Shown piece by piece: positions 33,428-45,740 of a stretch of DNA of 64,000 bases. The position numbers and the translations under genes were made by a program. The first letter of the stretch is position 1, and each line of letters starts with the position of its first letter. The notes under the pieces were generated by a model. That model was given only the letters and a program-made list of their open reading frames with translations, searched no databases and had not been told where the DNA came from. The stretch comes from Sapria himalayana (taxonomy: Eukaryota > Streptophyta > Magnoliopsida > Malpighiales > Rafflesiaceae), in the NCBI GenBank assembly GCA_029783825.1, contig JAREIK010002259.1, positions 37,717 to 101,716 on the forward strand. The letters run 5' to 3'.

Positions 33428-34400
33428 GGTCACTTACTCATTCCAACGAAACTAGATGGCTCCAATTATCAATCATGGAGTAAATTTATGATTCATGCCC
33501 TTGCAACCAAAAACAAAATTGACTTCATTGATGGGTCAATTAAACCACCTTCCGAAATAGAACATCCAACAGAATATGTCATTTGGAATCAATTCAACAT
33601 CATGATTTTATCATGGTTTACCCACTCAGTGGAACCTGATCTAGCCAAAGGGGTCATTCATGCCAAAACGGCACGCAAAGTATGAGAAGATTTCAAAGAT
33701 CAATTCTCACAAAAAAATACACCAGTAATTTATCAAATTCAAAAATCATTAGCCTCTCTCTCACGAGGCACGATGACAATCTCAGCCTATTTCATATAAC
33801 TCAAAAATCTTTGGGATGAATTAGATACATATCAACCTATTCCCCGCTTGCAACCAAATTAATTCACACACCGAACAATGAGAAGATGATCGAATGATAC
33901 AATTTCTCATGGGCCTTAATGACAATTATAATAGTTTTCGTGGAAACATTATCATGATAACTCTATTGCTTAATGTTCGTCAAGCCTATTTCCTCATCAT
34001 TCAAGAAGAAATGCAACGACAAGTGACATCAGAAACAACTGAAAATTTTTCTATTACTACTACAATTCAGAATAATTCAAACTACTCAAAATCAAAAGGC
34101 AAGCATTGTGAACATTTTAAAAAAGGTCACATCATTGAAAATTATCATACTCTAAAGTTTCATTGCAAATACTGTGATAAAAAAGGATATATTGAGAATA
34201 GATGAAAATAAGAAAATGACACATGGACACCAAATATCACAAGCAACCTACAAGGTCAATCACAATGAGGATTTCAAAAAAAAAAATTTCCATGCTGCTA
34301 ATTCAACAGAATCCACTCAATTCACACATAACAAAACAAGCCAAACTCCTGACTTGGTCAATATCTTGCAAGGATTCTTCAAAGAGCAACTTCAATAATT
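33428..34400 (+). pseudogene. Copia gag pseudogene
   Basis: The start region reads KLDGSNYQSWSKFMIHAL, the usual copia gag opening, followed by YVIWNQFNIMILSWF and SVEPDLAKGV. A weak zinc-knuckle-like segment (KHCEHFKKGHIIENYH, then KYCDKKGYIENR) lies near 34105-34205, with the cysteine and histidine pattern incomplete. Stops at 33682 and several frameshifts break it. Confidence 0.8.
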
Positions 34401-34509
34401 TTCTCATGTCCTATCGTTAATAAGCACAAACCATAATTTAAATACCTATGCAAATGCAACAAGTCTATCACTTTTTTCTGATATTTCAATTAATTCTGTA
34501 TTCACTAAG

Positions 34510-35760
34510 CCTTAGATTTTGGATAGTGGTGCCACCGATCATATCACATCTAATTCAATTGATTTTACTAAAATACAATCTTCATCAATACCTATCATTA
34601 ATTTACCAATTGGATCTCCAGCCCCAATCACTTCAACTAGTACTGTATCTCTTAATTCTAATATCATCTTAGATGATGTTCATGTGTTCCTAGTTTTTGC
34701 TTAAATCTGATTTCTGTAAGAAAAATTACCACTGCTTTAAATTGTTGTCATTTTTTTTCTCACCTTTTGTGTCCTACAGGACTTGGCTACGGGGAAGATG
34801 ATTGGCTCAAGTAAACAACGTGGTAGTCTTAATTACATACCTCCATTGTAAAAAATATCAACCTGTCATCAAGTTTCACACCCTTCCAATCTATGGCATT
34901 TGTGTCTTGAACATCCATCATCATTTCGTCTTAAGTTAGCTTCTTCGTTATCTTTAAATAATATTTCTTATGACAATAATTGTACTATTTGTCTCATGGC
35001 AAAACAAACAAGACTTCCTTTTCCACTAAGTTTCATATTAACTCATGCTCCATTTGATTTATTACATTGTGATATCTGAGGTCCTCACAAAGTCCCCACA
35101 CACTTGGGGAAATGATTCTTTCTTATCATTGTATATGACTTTACAAGATGCACATAGATATTTCTTATGCAACACAAATCTGAGACTTAAAATATTTTGA
35201 AATCTTTCATTGATTTTGTTTATACTCAATTCCATGTCTTTGTCAAAGTAGTCAGAGTAGACAATGGTCTTGAATTCTTGTCTATGAAAATTTTTTTTAG
35301 GTGTCATGCCAATAAATATCAACACACATGTGTTTACACTCCACAATAAAATAAAGTTGTCGAAAGGAAGCATCGTCACATTCTCACTGTAGCACGGGCA
35401 CTATTTTTTCAATCTGATTTACCTTTACGTTTTTGGGAAGAGTGTTTTAACTGATGTTTATCTCATTAACCAGTTATCATCTCCATTACTTTCAAATAAA
35501 ATATCTTTTGAAATTTTATATCACTATTCACCCTCTCTTGATCACTTAAAAGTTTTTGGTTGTCTATGTTGTGCCACCATTGTGCACCCAATTCATAAAT
35601 TCGAATCACGTGTCAAAAAGTGGATCTTCATTAGATATCCAACTGGGCAAAAATTATATAAACTATATGACATGGAAACTGCAATATTTTCTTTTTCATC
35701 CACTTCAAAAAATTTCAATTTTGTAATACTCAATTTTTTTTTGAGATAGACCATTAGTCT
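34510..35760 (+). pseudogene. Copia protease and integrase pseudogene
   Basis: The protease box MDSGATDHIT at 34519 is intact. It is followed by a pre-integrase HHCC motif (LWHLCLEH near 34895, CTIC near 34985), integrase boxes VRVDNGLEF near 35255 and a degraded [13 protein letters not shown] near 35340-35370, and the C-terminal VFGCLCCATI near 35550. Stops occur at most tryptophan positions. Confidence 0.8.
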
Positions 35761-35964
35761 ATTATATCATCAGTTCCTTCTAGCACTCATTCTCCCCAAT
35801 CTGAGCAAACAGAAATAATAAATACACATGAACTCATCTCTCCCACATATATTCAAACTATACCAGTACTTTCAGATACATTAGACATTCATTCTGAACC
35901 TATTCTCCCTCCAAGACAATCAACACGACCCAAGCGACCTCCAACATGGCATATAGACTTCCTG

Positions 35965-37638
35965 ATGTCCTCTCAAGCTAATCAATCTATCTCAACATCA
36001 AATTCAAAATTAAGTGCTCGATATTCACACTCACATTTCCTTTCCTACTCATATTTATCTTCCTCCCATTCTATATTTTTAGCTACCATCACAAAATATA
36101 TCGAGCCCAAAACTTATTCTCAAACTATCTTTGATCCACATTGGCGACAAGTTATGCATATAGAATTAGATGTATTACAACTCAACAACACGTGGAGCCT
36201 AGTCCTTCTGTCTATCAGTCATAAACCGATCGGTTGTAAACGAGTTTACAAAATAAAATACCGATATGATGACACCATTGAGCGCCACAAGGCTCGTCTC
36301 GTTGCTAAGGGATACAATCAAATTGCAGACATTGACTATCATGAAATATTTTCACCAACAGCTAAACTTATAATACTTCGATGTCTTATTACTATTGTTT
36401 CTACACGCCATTGGTACATCCACAAATTGGATGTTTAAAATGCATTCCTCCATGGTGATTTACATGAAGTTGTATACATGAAACCTCTACCTGGTCTTCA
36501 CCAACAGGGGGAGAATATTATATGTCGGTTTAACAAGTCTCTTTATGGATTTAAACAAGCATCAAGAAACTAGTTTTCCACATTCTCAGATATTATTCAA
36601 AAGGCCGGTTTTAAATAATCAAATACTGATTATTCACTTTTCACCAAGGCTCGAGGCGATTCTTTTACAACAATTCTCATATATGTTGATGACATATTCC
36701 TCACAGGAAATAATCTACATGAAATGAAACTCGTCAAAGAATTCTTTCTTAAATGCTTCCATATTAAAGACCTTGGAGACTTGAAGTACTTTCTGGGTAT
36801 TGAATTCTCTCGTTCAAAAAAGAGAATTTTTATGTCACAAAGAAAGTATGCATTGGATATTTTACAAGATACAGGACTCTTAGGAACGCGTCCCAATAAT
36901 TTACTAATGGAACAAAATTTGAAGCTCACTTTCACTGACGGAGCATTACTAAATGTTCCAACAAAGTACGGAAGATTAGTTGGAAGAGTGATTTATCTGA
37001 TAGTGACAAGGCCCGACATAGTCTACTCTGTTCGCACATTGAGCCAATTCATGCAAGAGCCTAGAATACTACATTGGAATTCTGCCATTCGAATCCAAAA
37101 ATACATCAAAAGTATCTCGGGCTATGGATTATTATTTTCTTCTAATAACAGTTTATATTTGAAAGCTTTTTATGATTCGGATTGGGGAGGTTGTCGCACC
37201 ACAAAAAAATTAGTTACAAAATATTGCATCTTTCTTGGAAATTCTCTTATATCATGGAAGTCCAAGAAACAATCCAATGTCTTTAGATCATTAGGTGAAG
37301 TCGAGTATCGAACCATGACTAATACATGTTTAGAACTAACATGGTTAAGCTATCTACTACATGATTTAAAGGTCTCTCAGACAACTCCAATATCATTATT
37401 TTTGTGATAATCAAGCAGCTTTATATATTACGGCAAATCATTCTTTCATGAATGTATGAAGCACATTGAAATAGATTGTCATATAGTACAAGAAAAAATA
37501 CAAACTGGAATGATTGATTATTTCGTTGTTCCTTCAAACTCACAGTTGGCTGATGTATTTACAAAGATATTGGGAAAAGATCATTTTGTGAGTTTATACA
37601 ACAAGTTGGGACTTCATGACAATCACTCTCGAACTTGA
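35965..37638 (+). pseudogene. Copia reverse transcriptase and RNase H pseudogene
   Basis: RT opens with LDVLQLNNTWSLV, GCKRVYKIKYRYD and IERHKARLVAKGYNQ. It continues through [25 protein letters not shown] and the catalytic YVDDIFLTGN near 36681. The 227-codon frame at 36724-37407 includes LKYFLGIEFSRSKK and TRPDIVYSV, then RNase H residues YDSDWGGC, LGEVEYR and, after a frameshift, CDNQAALYI and KHIEIDCH, ending with LADVFTKILG. This is the longest open part of the element. Confidence 0.87.
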
Positions 37639-37646
37639 GGGGAGAG
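37635..37646 (+). other. Polypurine tract
   Basis: TTGAGGGGAGAG lies directly before the 3' LTR, the expected plus-strand primer position of an LTR retrotransposon. Confidence 0.85.
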
Positions 37647-37807
37647 TATTAAAAAATGTTTTCCAACTATAATAGCTGTATATCCCAGCTGGATCAAGAC
37701 TTTTTGATTATGATCCTAACATTATTAAACTTAGCTTCCTATAAATTCATTGTTATGCAATGAAATAAAACTACTTGGTTTTGTTATACTTCTATTTTTT
37801 TCTAATA
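37647..37807 (+). repeat. 3' LTR
   Basis: 161 bp from TATTAAAAAATGTTTTCC to TTTTTCTAATA, followed by the target duplication ATATG. Partner of 32192-32351. Confidence 0.92.
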
Positions 37808-38879
37808 ATATGGATATGAAAATATTAGATTATTCACATATATTTTTTTCAAATATTCACTTAAATGATTATATGACTTATGTCCAAATCATTTTCATTC
37901 ATATAAAGATTATTATAATTTGATAGAGTACATATTAATTTTGTATAATTTCTAGTTATATTGTATAATTAAAAAAAATAGGGATTCTTTATGCAATTTT
38001 TTGCTATGTATATATAATTTTGTAATTTATCTCTTAATTTTTGGTTATGATTATTCATAACTTCAAGCTATGCACATATTTTTTATAATATATGATTAAG
38101 ATTGAAAATATATTTTCTAAATAATACATACATATTGTGAGACGTACAAAAAATTAAACAATATAAAAAGTTAAAAGATAATTTTATCATGTATAAATAA
38201 AATTAAATAAAAATAAAACCTTGTTATTTTCTTTCATGAGGGAAGTAAACTTTCTTTAGAGTTTTAATTTTGTAAAATATTTTTTTAACGAAAATTTTCT
38301 TAATCAAATAATCTAACATTGATAATATATTATAATGTATTAAAATGTATTATAATGTATTATAATGCATTCTAATATTAAAAAAGAAGAAAAAATAAAT
38401 GGAAAAAAGAGTTATGTAAGATTTTATGAGTAATTATAAAAATTTCATATGTAATCTTAAAGTCATTCACAATTTGTATATTTTTATAATATTTTTTTAT
38501 TTTTTTGTAAGTGTTCATTGTATATAGTTTGGGTTGTACCTATATATTTAACATTGAGATGAATAAATTATGTTTATTTCTTCAATACTTTAACATAATA
38601 TTTGTGAATGAGGATGTGTCAATGTGAATGTTCTGCCTTGCTTCGGGAAATAGATGAAAGAGAGGAGAGTTGAGAGAGGGATAAGAATGGTAGAAAAAAA
38701 TATTTTTAAAAATATGAAAAGTATTTTTTTTGAATACACATAATCTTGTATATGTGATTTGGAGGACCACATAAGTTGGGTGTTTCCAAATAATAAAAAA
38801 TAAATAATAAACTAAAAAATTCAACACTTCCTTTGATGTTGGTGATGGTGTGTTAGATTCTCAGCTTGGAAGAAAAAAA
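37808..38879. other. AT-rich stretch, no gene recognised
   Basis: Intron of the RopGAP pseudogene. At 38325-38377 an imperfect 10-12-bp tandem repeat of TATTATAATG/TATTAAAATG occurs. Open frames on the minus strand at 38582-38827 show no domain. The right end probably already belongs to the minus-strand copia remnant. Confidence 0.5.
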
Positions 38880-39060
38880 AACAATGTGTGGTTTTTGAGA
38901 GTCTTTGTAAAGATGTCTGCAATTTTCTAATTGATAGGTATATATATTATAGTGATCAAATCATCTTAGATTTTTTATTACGAATAAAATAGTACTCAAC
39001 CTCAATATGCTTTATTCACTCGTAAAATATTAAATTGACAGCAATGTGTCGAGCTGTTTG
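38880..39060 (-). mobile_element. Copia RNase H remnant
   Basis: The minus strand reads NLIFYE, IKHIEVEYYFIRNKK and, after a frame change, KIADIFTKTLKNHTL. These are the KHIEVD and ADIFTK boxes that end copia pol. It is the 3' coding end of the element whose 5' LTR starts at 40403. The intervening 1.3 kb has no further recognisable pol, so the interior is mostly deleted. Confidence 0.68.
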
Positions 39061-40390
39061 GCCGTCACAGTAAGGAGTCATTGATCCCTGAATTGGTAGA
39101 GAAAGCTCTTCCAAAAAATATATGGTTAATTGAAGCTCACAAATAGTTAATATCATAATTTTATATTTTATCTCAATACTAAATCTCAAAATAATTATAT
39201 ATATTTTGTTTTTTCATGAGATGAAGTAATCTACAAAAAAAACACAAAAACCTATTACAAATTTCCTCTTTGTATTTGTATAAATCCGAATAGAATTTGA
39301 ATATGTTTATATTGAATTATACTTATAATCTTTAAACATAATTTCATATCATAAAGTATTCATCATGTATCTAAGAATTTTAAGTAGTACATTCATATGA
39401 ATTTATTTATGAGAATCTAGAAAATGACTAATTATATCGATTTTATATGTAATATCATGCTTCATTACTATCCGATAATTTGGTTTTTTTATGATTATCA
39501 TGTATCTTGTAGAGTCAACTAACAAATCAAATGTCTAACGAAAATCAGCACATACTCATGTGTCTGATATCGAACATATCTCGATATGAATCTTTCATTT
39601 ATATGAATCTTTCATCACATATCTCGATATCTTGAAATATCAAGATCGGATAAAATATCTAATTCATATTTTCTTAGAGAAAAAATATTATACATCTTGG
39701 GTACCAACCTCAATATCAAAAAAATAGCGCAGTTATCTCAAATTGTTAATCTAAAATTTGGTTTGTAAAAATGATTTTAGTTGAGGTATACTCAACTTAT
39801 CCTATCTTATAATTAAAATATTGTTGACTTATATATCTAGCATCACATATTTACATCTTGATAGCGATGGAGGTCATACTTAGTATGCAAGGTTTTCATT
39901 TTAGCATGGAGTCTAGGAGGTTACTTTTTTGATAGTCTTATTCCTATAAGTTGGGGATGATGTGTCTAATGAGTTTCAAACCCAAGATAATATATTGTTT
40001 TTGGACAAAGGATTTTTTTTCAAACAATAAATTTTATTAGACCGCATATTTTTATTGTGATAGAATTATTTTTTGATGGTTGTATATGATTTTAATCTAA
40101 AGAAAATATGTCTCATAAGATCTTTCATCTTTATATATTTCTAATGAAACTCTGAGTCACTTGAAACATAACTTATCATTTCTAGTAATTATATGTCTAA
40201 CGAAACTCTCACTCATCAAAAGGGCTCTTTGTGAATGTCTTCTAATCAAATTTAATATTTCAATGAATATTATTTTCAAAGTACAAGTTTTCTAGATGTA
40301 CAATATAGTAGTTCTCAAGTTTTACTTGGTTGAATGAAATTTATCTTTTTCAAGATAGTTTTTGAATGATAGGCATCAAAGATAATTTTT
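39061..40390. other. Unrecognisable interior of a deleted copia copy
   Basis: AT-rich with no readable gag or pol boxes. A local repeat of ATATGAATCTTTCAT and CATATCTCGATAT words is seen at 39580-39640. By position it should be interior of the minus-strand copia element, but most coding sequence is gone or saturated with changes. Confidence 0.4.
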
Positions 40391-41740
40391 CTGATACCCA
40401 AGTGTTGGATTCAAGATAACCGGCACAATCTTTCTCTGATAACAAATATTAAAAATTTTAGGGTTAGTTATGGTTTAGAGTTTTTGAGGAGTGATAATTC
40501 AACATAAACAAAAGTTTCATAGATGAAACACATATCACATAATGAGTTATCTTGTAGAGCATACATGCCAGAGGAGAAGTGAGAGGGGAGAAAAGGAGAG
40601 GAGAAAAAATTTCTCTTTTTTATTATTCACATTTTGTGGCTGAGACTTAATTACAGTTCCATAATAATGAAGTAATTGTCTCTTGTTAAGTAAAAAATCT
40701 CTAACTTAAGTTATAAATCATGCCAGATCATACATGTCATGATTTCATTCATATCGTGATACTAAAGAATAAGTTTTGACTTGAATCTTTTAGTTACTAT
40801 TTAAGAAGCACAGGCGCAGATTTGGAAATGGGAATACGACACAGCAGGATACTGGTCACAACAAATTTTAAAAAACTATAATACGGATACGGCTAGGATA
40901 CGATATGATAAAAAAAATAAAAATAAAAATAAAAGTTATTTTATTTTATAAATATTAGGTCTTTTATAAAATAAAATATTTTATTTTATTTTATGATATA
41001 AATATATTTTTTTATAAACTAAAAATATTTTATTTTATAAGATAATATTTATAATTATCTAATTTTATAAAATAATATTTTATAATTATCTTATATTATT
41101 AAAAAATATATTTTTTTTATTTTATAAAATAAAAATATTTTATTTAATCAAAATTGCACCCCCCCCCCAAGCCTACAGAATTAAACCCCTGCCTCCCCAC
41201 CGAATCGCATTTACCCCCGCCGTCCCACAGAATCGGCCATTCAGTCATGGGTGACATCAACCACTCGATGTCATCAGACGTTGGCCACTTAGCGTTGTTG
41301 GCATGGATACGGCATCCAACGCATCCGTTCGATATGTCACGTGGTGTATCGAACACGTATCCGTGTCGTGTCCGTACTATGTCCACGTGTCTGACACGTG
41401 GACAAGGCTATAGGGAGCCGTATCCGTGCTTCCTTGGTTACTAGTTACAACAACACAAATCTTGCTACTACTTCATTCTAAGTCAACATATTACGACACT
41501 AAAGAACAATATCATGACTTTATTCATGTCACGATACTAAACAACATGGTCACGACTTGAATCCTTCTAACTTTAAGTTATAATAATAAAAAATCATGTT
41601 GCAATTTCATTTATTTCGTGATACCATAGAATGTGGTTGTTGATTGAATCCTTATTATTTCTTTTCATACAACATAAATCATGTTATGATTTCATTCATG
41701 TCACATCTCAATAGAACATAGTCATAATTTTTTGAGACTT
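40391..41740 (-). repeat. 5' LTR and primer site of a minus-strand copia family, copy 1
   Basis: The plus strand has TCTGATACCCA (antisense primer site) at about 40391-40401, then the LTR from TGTTGGATTCAAGATAACC at 40403. The same order occurs at 49538 (TGTTTGATTTGAGATAACC), so the two are LTRs of one family. The LTR contains diverged repeats of a roughly 85-90-bp unit with CATGATTTCATTCATGTC, GTGATACTAAAGAA and GTCACGACTTGAATCC words. It is split by the hAT element at 40801-41436. The right border is approximate. Confidence 0.65.
40801..41436. mobile_element. Non-autonomous hAT element, inverted relative of 9330-10320
   Basis: 636 bp. Target duplication GTTACTAT (40793-40800) and GTTACTAG (41437-41444), 7 of 8 matching. 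Ends are TTAAGAAGCACAGG and, reversed, CAAGGAAGCACGG. Subterminal CGTATCC, CGTGTCC and GATACG words match the element at 9330. The A/T block is on the left and a short C-rich part (41159-41230) replaces the minisatellite. It interrupts a copia LTR, so it is the younger insertion. Confidence 0.82.
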
Positions 41741-41767
41741 AATGTTCTGAGTTTTATGATTATTTTT

Positions 41768-42930
41768 GATTGTTTTCATGATGTAATTATATAAAATTGA
41801 GTCTTAAATTGATAATGTTTATTGAATTATGATTTTTATAGATTTAAATAAATAATAGTAAAATTAAATGAAATTTGAGTATAAATATATAACTTAGTAA
41901 AAAATTGGAATGGATGACAAGATAGCAAGGAAAAAGTCTTGATATTTTTAACGTCACATGTCTACATTAGTTCGAAAATACAAATTCAACCATAATATTA
42001 GTTTTACGTCGCAACAACTAAGCATCAAAATAATATTAGAAGCCATTGCATTTTTAGGGTCGTGACATATTCTATACAAAACCAAAATTGTAGAATACCG
42101 AATAGTTTTCAGTCTGATATTCTTTGTTGTTGTGACTTTGTATTTTAAAGAAAAATTATCTTAATTGTATTTATTTTGTTGTCATGACTATTTGCCCTAG
42201 AAATGAAAATTCTCAACTTGGGCTTTCTTTATTATTATAGTTTTGTATTTCAGAAAGGAATTACTTCAGTCATAACTATTTTACTATTGCAACAATATCT
42301 TCTAGAGAAAAAAAATCAAAGTCACGGTATTTTTTTTACCAACATTACTATATGCTCTAGAGATGAATTTCCTCGGTTGTGGCTTTTTTGTTTTCGAGTC
42401 TGTGCTCCATAGATGATTCCAATAACATCTAAAGTCGGGACCTTAAAATATTTTCAAGAAAAACTTGGAGGATTCAATTTTTGAGGTTTAGAACTTATTG
42501 CGCCAAGAAGCACATGAATTTTAAATTTCAATTAGGGATACATTCAAGTCAAACAGAAGTAATAATAGATTAGGAATTGGATTTGAGACATAAATTCTCA
42601 TACTAACTTTCATTGGGAACTCTTGATTCGACGAGATGATGCTCTAATATTTTCATGAAATGTGAATTTATATATGAAAATCCTAAATTAATGCAAGTTT
42701 AATTATTATGAGTATGATGCATATGAGACCAAACACACAAATGAAATAATGCTTATTTTATCATTCATATTCTAAAAGATATGATTTTCAAATTATATGC
42801 TGATTATATAGAATATCTTATCCAGGGGTTTCATTATAGTGTGAGTCATATATTGGTTGTCATGGATGATGATGAGTAAGTTACGAGATACACTCAAAGG
42901 GTTATGTTTTATAATGAAGTTTATATGGAG
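41768..42930. repeat. Long direct repeat, left copy
   Basis: Resembles 43315-44860 over its whole length in the same orientation, offset first by about 1547 bp. Shared landmarks include GAGTCTTAAATT, TTGAATTAT, AGTATAAAT, TGATTTTCAG-type words, GATTGGGAATTAGG/GATTAGGAATTGG and GATTATATAGAATATCT. At 42120-42405 both copies carry a diverged 50-bp tandem motif (TTGTGACTTTGTATT, AGAAAAATTATCTTA). No coding frame is recognised. Probably LTR or leader sequence of the local copia family. Confidence 0.55.
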
Positions 42931-43314
42931 AAAGAAATCAAAAAATGGATTTTTGGAGTTATCAATTGAGAATAGAGATCAAAAAATTGGTCTAGCTAAA
43001 GATGTTTGACATATCACTTCTTGTGAGGTAATATAGGGAGTTATTTTCAGCTTTAGGTGAAGAAAATAAACTCGGTGTTTCACATTGATTCTTACACAAG
43101 AATCCACATATTCAAGAGTCTTTATTCAATAAAATACATCGTGACACTCAAACCTAGTCATAGTATTGTTTTTTTATTATTATTTTTATTCTTTCTGCTT
43201 ATTTTCCAAACATAGCTTCAAAGAAAAGAAAAGATTCCTTGCTTTATGAAGAATAAATATTAGTGTGTGAATTTGTTTGGTATTCAAAGTATTGAATTTT
43301 TCTAGTTGTATTTA

Positions 43315-44860
43315 ATTGTTTCATAATTTAATTGTACTAAAAATGAGTCTTAAATTAAAGAATTATATTGAATTATAATTTTTATGAATTTGAATGAATA
43401 ATAATGAAATTGGATAAAATTTTAGTATAAATGAGTGACTTAGTGGAAAGCTGGTATGGAGGGTAGAGCAGAAAGGAAAAATGTCATGGAATTTCTAATA
43501 TCACGACTTGTTTACAAAAGTATGTCTTTGGAGATGTCACACAAATCTTTCTTGGTCTCTACAAATAAGTTATGATAATCATTGTATATTACGATTCTAC
43601 TACTCAATTATCATATTGTTTTATGGTACAATATATTTTTTATGACTACTATATGTCTATATTATATTGGAATCACAGTCATATTAGTTTTAAAACAAAA
43701 TTTGGTCATGAATAAAAACCACATTGGTTTATCTAAAATACAATTCGGCTGTGATGATATTTTTACATTTTGAAAACCGACTAACAAAATGATGCTAGAA
43801 GTTGTGGCAATTTCTAGCGTCGTAATACACCAAATGATTTTCAGGCATAATATTTTGTGTATTTCAGAGCAGAATTATCTCAGTTTTGGTTATTTTATTG
43901 TAATGACTATTTTCTTTTGAAACAAAGATCCTCATTCACGACTTTATTTGACATTGTGACTTTGTATTCTAGAAGGAAAATATCTTAGTTGCAATTATTT
44001 TGCCGTCATGATTATATGCTTTAAATGAATAAAATTCTTAGTCATGGTATTTTTTGTCATCGCAACTCTAAGCTCTAAAGAGAAAATTTTGATGGGACAT
44101 CGATGATATAAAAAGGGAATTGGAGAGTTTCAAAAAAAATTAGGCAGGTTCAATTTATGAGATTAGGAACATGTCAGACCAATAAGAATGTGAATTTTAA
44201 CCCATGATTGGGAACAAATTTAAGCCGAGCATAAGCAAGGATAGATTGGGAATTAGGTTTAAAACTTAGATCCTTATACTGGCTATTATTAGGAATTCTC
44301 GATTTAAAAAGATGATATTTTAATCCTCTCACATGAAATCTTTTTTAATGTTAAACTAATTAAAGATCTGGAGTTAGTTTATGTATATGTGTATCATAAT
44401 GATAGATTTATAATGTTCAATTATGAAATTTTATATTTTGAATATTAATAAATATGGATGTTAATTAAAACAATGATTTAAGGTTTTACAATAAATATTT
44501 ATATGTGTTAGTAATGGCAGAAAATAATAGATAAGTCATGGAACATACTCATGAGATTGAAATTGAAGAAAGTGGTAACCCTGCTACTCGTACCTACTGA
44601 TATGAACTTATGCGTAGAAATTTTAAACTTATGTAAGTTTAATTGATATGATTATGATACTTACAGAGCTAAAGATATAAATTAAATTATTATTATTTTA
44701 TTGTGCCTAGAAAAATTAACTTTCAGATAATGTGTGGGTTATGTAGAATATCTAACCTAGAGGTTTTATTATAATATAGGACTCGTGTGTTGATATAATA
44801 GATTATTATGAGTAAGTTATGATATACATGCAAAAGATTGTATTTTGTAAAGGAGTGACT
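43315..44860. repeat. Long direct repeat, right copy
   Basis: Second copy of the previous entry, with about 260-380 bp of extra AT-rich sequence near 44340-44600. The ~50-bp internal motif lies at 43860-44090. A third partial echo of its end (AAGTATGATGCTTATAAAGTTAAA) is seen at 44930-44990. The 400 bp between the two copies (42930-43315) hold nothing recognisable. Confidence 0.55.
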
Positions 44861-45479
44861 TCTCATGATCATTTTATCTTGAATGACTTTTATAAGTGAA
44901 ATCATTAGGATGATGTATATTAATTGACATAAGTATGATGCTTATAAAGTTAAATTTAAACATAATTATTATCATATCATTTCACTTTTTTTATGATTAT
45001 TGAGGTCAAAAAATAAAAATACATATTTAAAGTAATTATCAATGGTATTTAATATATTTCCTAAAGGACTAGAAATGATAATGGCATAAGAATGAGGTAA
45101 ATATTATTTTGGTGATAAAATATCAAAGACAATTTCAATGGGATTATTTTTGGTGATGACGGTCTAAGGTTGACTATCACCTTGCATATCAGTGGGGCAA
45201 ATGGGGAAATTCATCATCATATCATATGTCTAATATTAAAGCATAATATTACCTTAATATTAAAGAAAATGTATCATACATAAGAAATTAAATTAATCTT
45301 AAAGTCAAATTATATATCTAAGATTCAAGTATATTTTTTTAACTCAAAAAATAATTAATTTATTATTGGTTGATCAAACTACTCCTATAATTTATATGAG
45401 ATTGATATATAAACTTATATTTACTTTATTATTTGTACAACTCATATATTTATAGATTTCCATTGGATATTTAATTATC
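44861..45479. other. AT-rich stretch, no gene recognised
   Basis: Between the direct repeats and the LTR remnant of the next copia copy. Apart from the partial repeat near 44930 nothing is supported here. Confidence 0.45.
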
Positions 45480-45740
45480 AAATGAATTTTTCGTGTCATG
45501 CTACAAATAATAAGTTTGTCACTATAACAAAGTCACAATAATAACTTGGAGATATGAGATTTTTAATCACAACATTACAATATATGTTCCAATGCATTCA
45601 TGTCATGATTTCATATTTCAAAGTAATGATAGCGAATCCTTGTTCTAGCTTTATAAGAATGAGCTAAATCATAATATTTTCTCTATTGACGAATACTTTT
45701 TTACCTCAGTCTTAGTTATACACCACTAAAACTTTTCTAT
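45480..45740 (-). repeat. 3' LTR remnant of the minus-strand copia, copy 2
   Basis: The sequence with CATTCATGTCATGATTTCATATT, ATGATAGCGAATCCTTGTT and AAGAATGAGCTAAATCATAA resembles the outer end of the LTR at about 50690-50800. It sits just beyond the RNase H remains, as a 3' LTR should. The rest of this LTR is missing or unrecognisable. Confidence 0.5.

Larger units (their letters stand above)
32192..37807 (+). mobile_element. Complete Ty1-copia retrotransposon carrying captured host sequence
   Basis: Both LTRs (32192-32351, 37647-37807), a primer binding site, a polypurine tract and a 5-bp target duplication ATATG (32187-32191, 37808-37812) define a 5.6-kb element. The LTRs begin TATTA and end TAATA instead of TG...CA, are only about 160 bp, and differ at about 18 sites, so the insertion is old. 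Plus-strand gag, protease, integrase, RT and RNase H are in copia order but broken by stops. Between primer site and gag lies about 1 kb of foreign antisense coding sequence. Confidence 0.92.

Noticed and set aside
40210..40250. Possible second RNase H box (GAAGACATTCACAAAGAG on the minus strand)
   Set aside because: The neighbouring KHIEVD box is missing and the order relative to the LTR at 40403 would be wrong.
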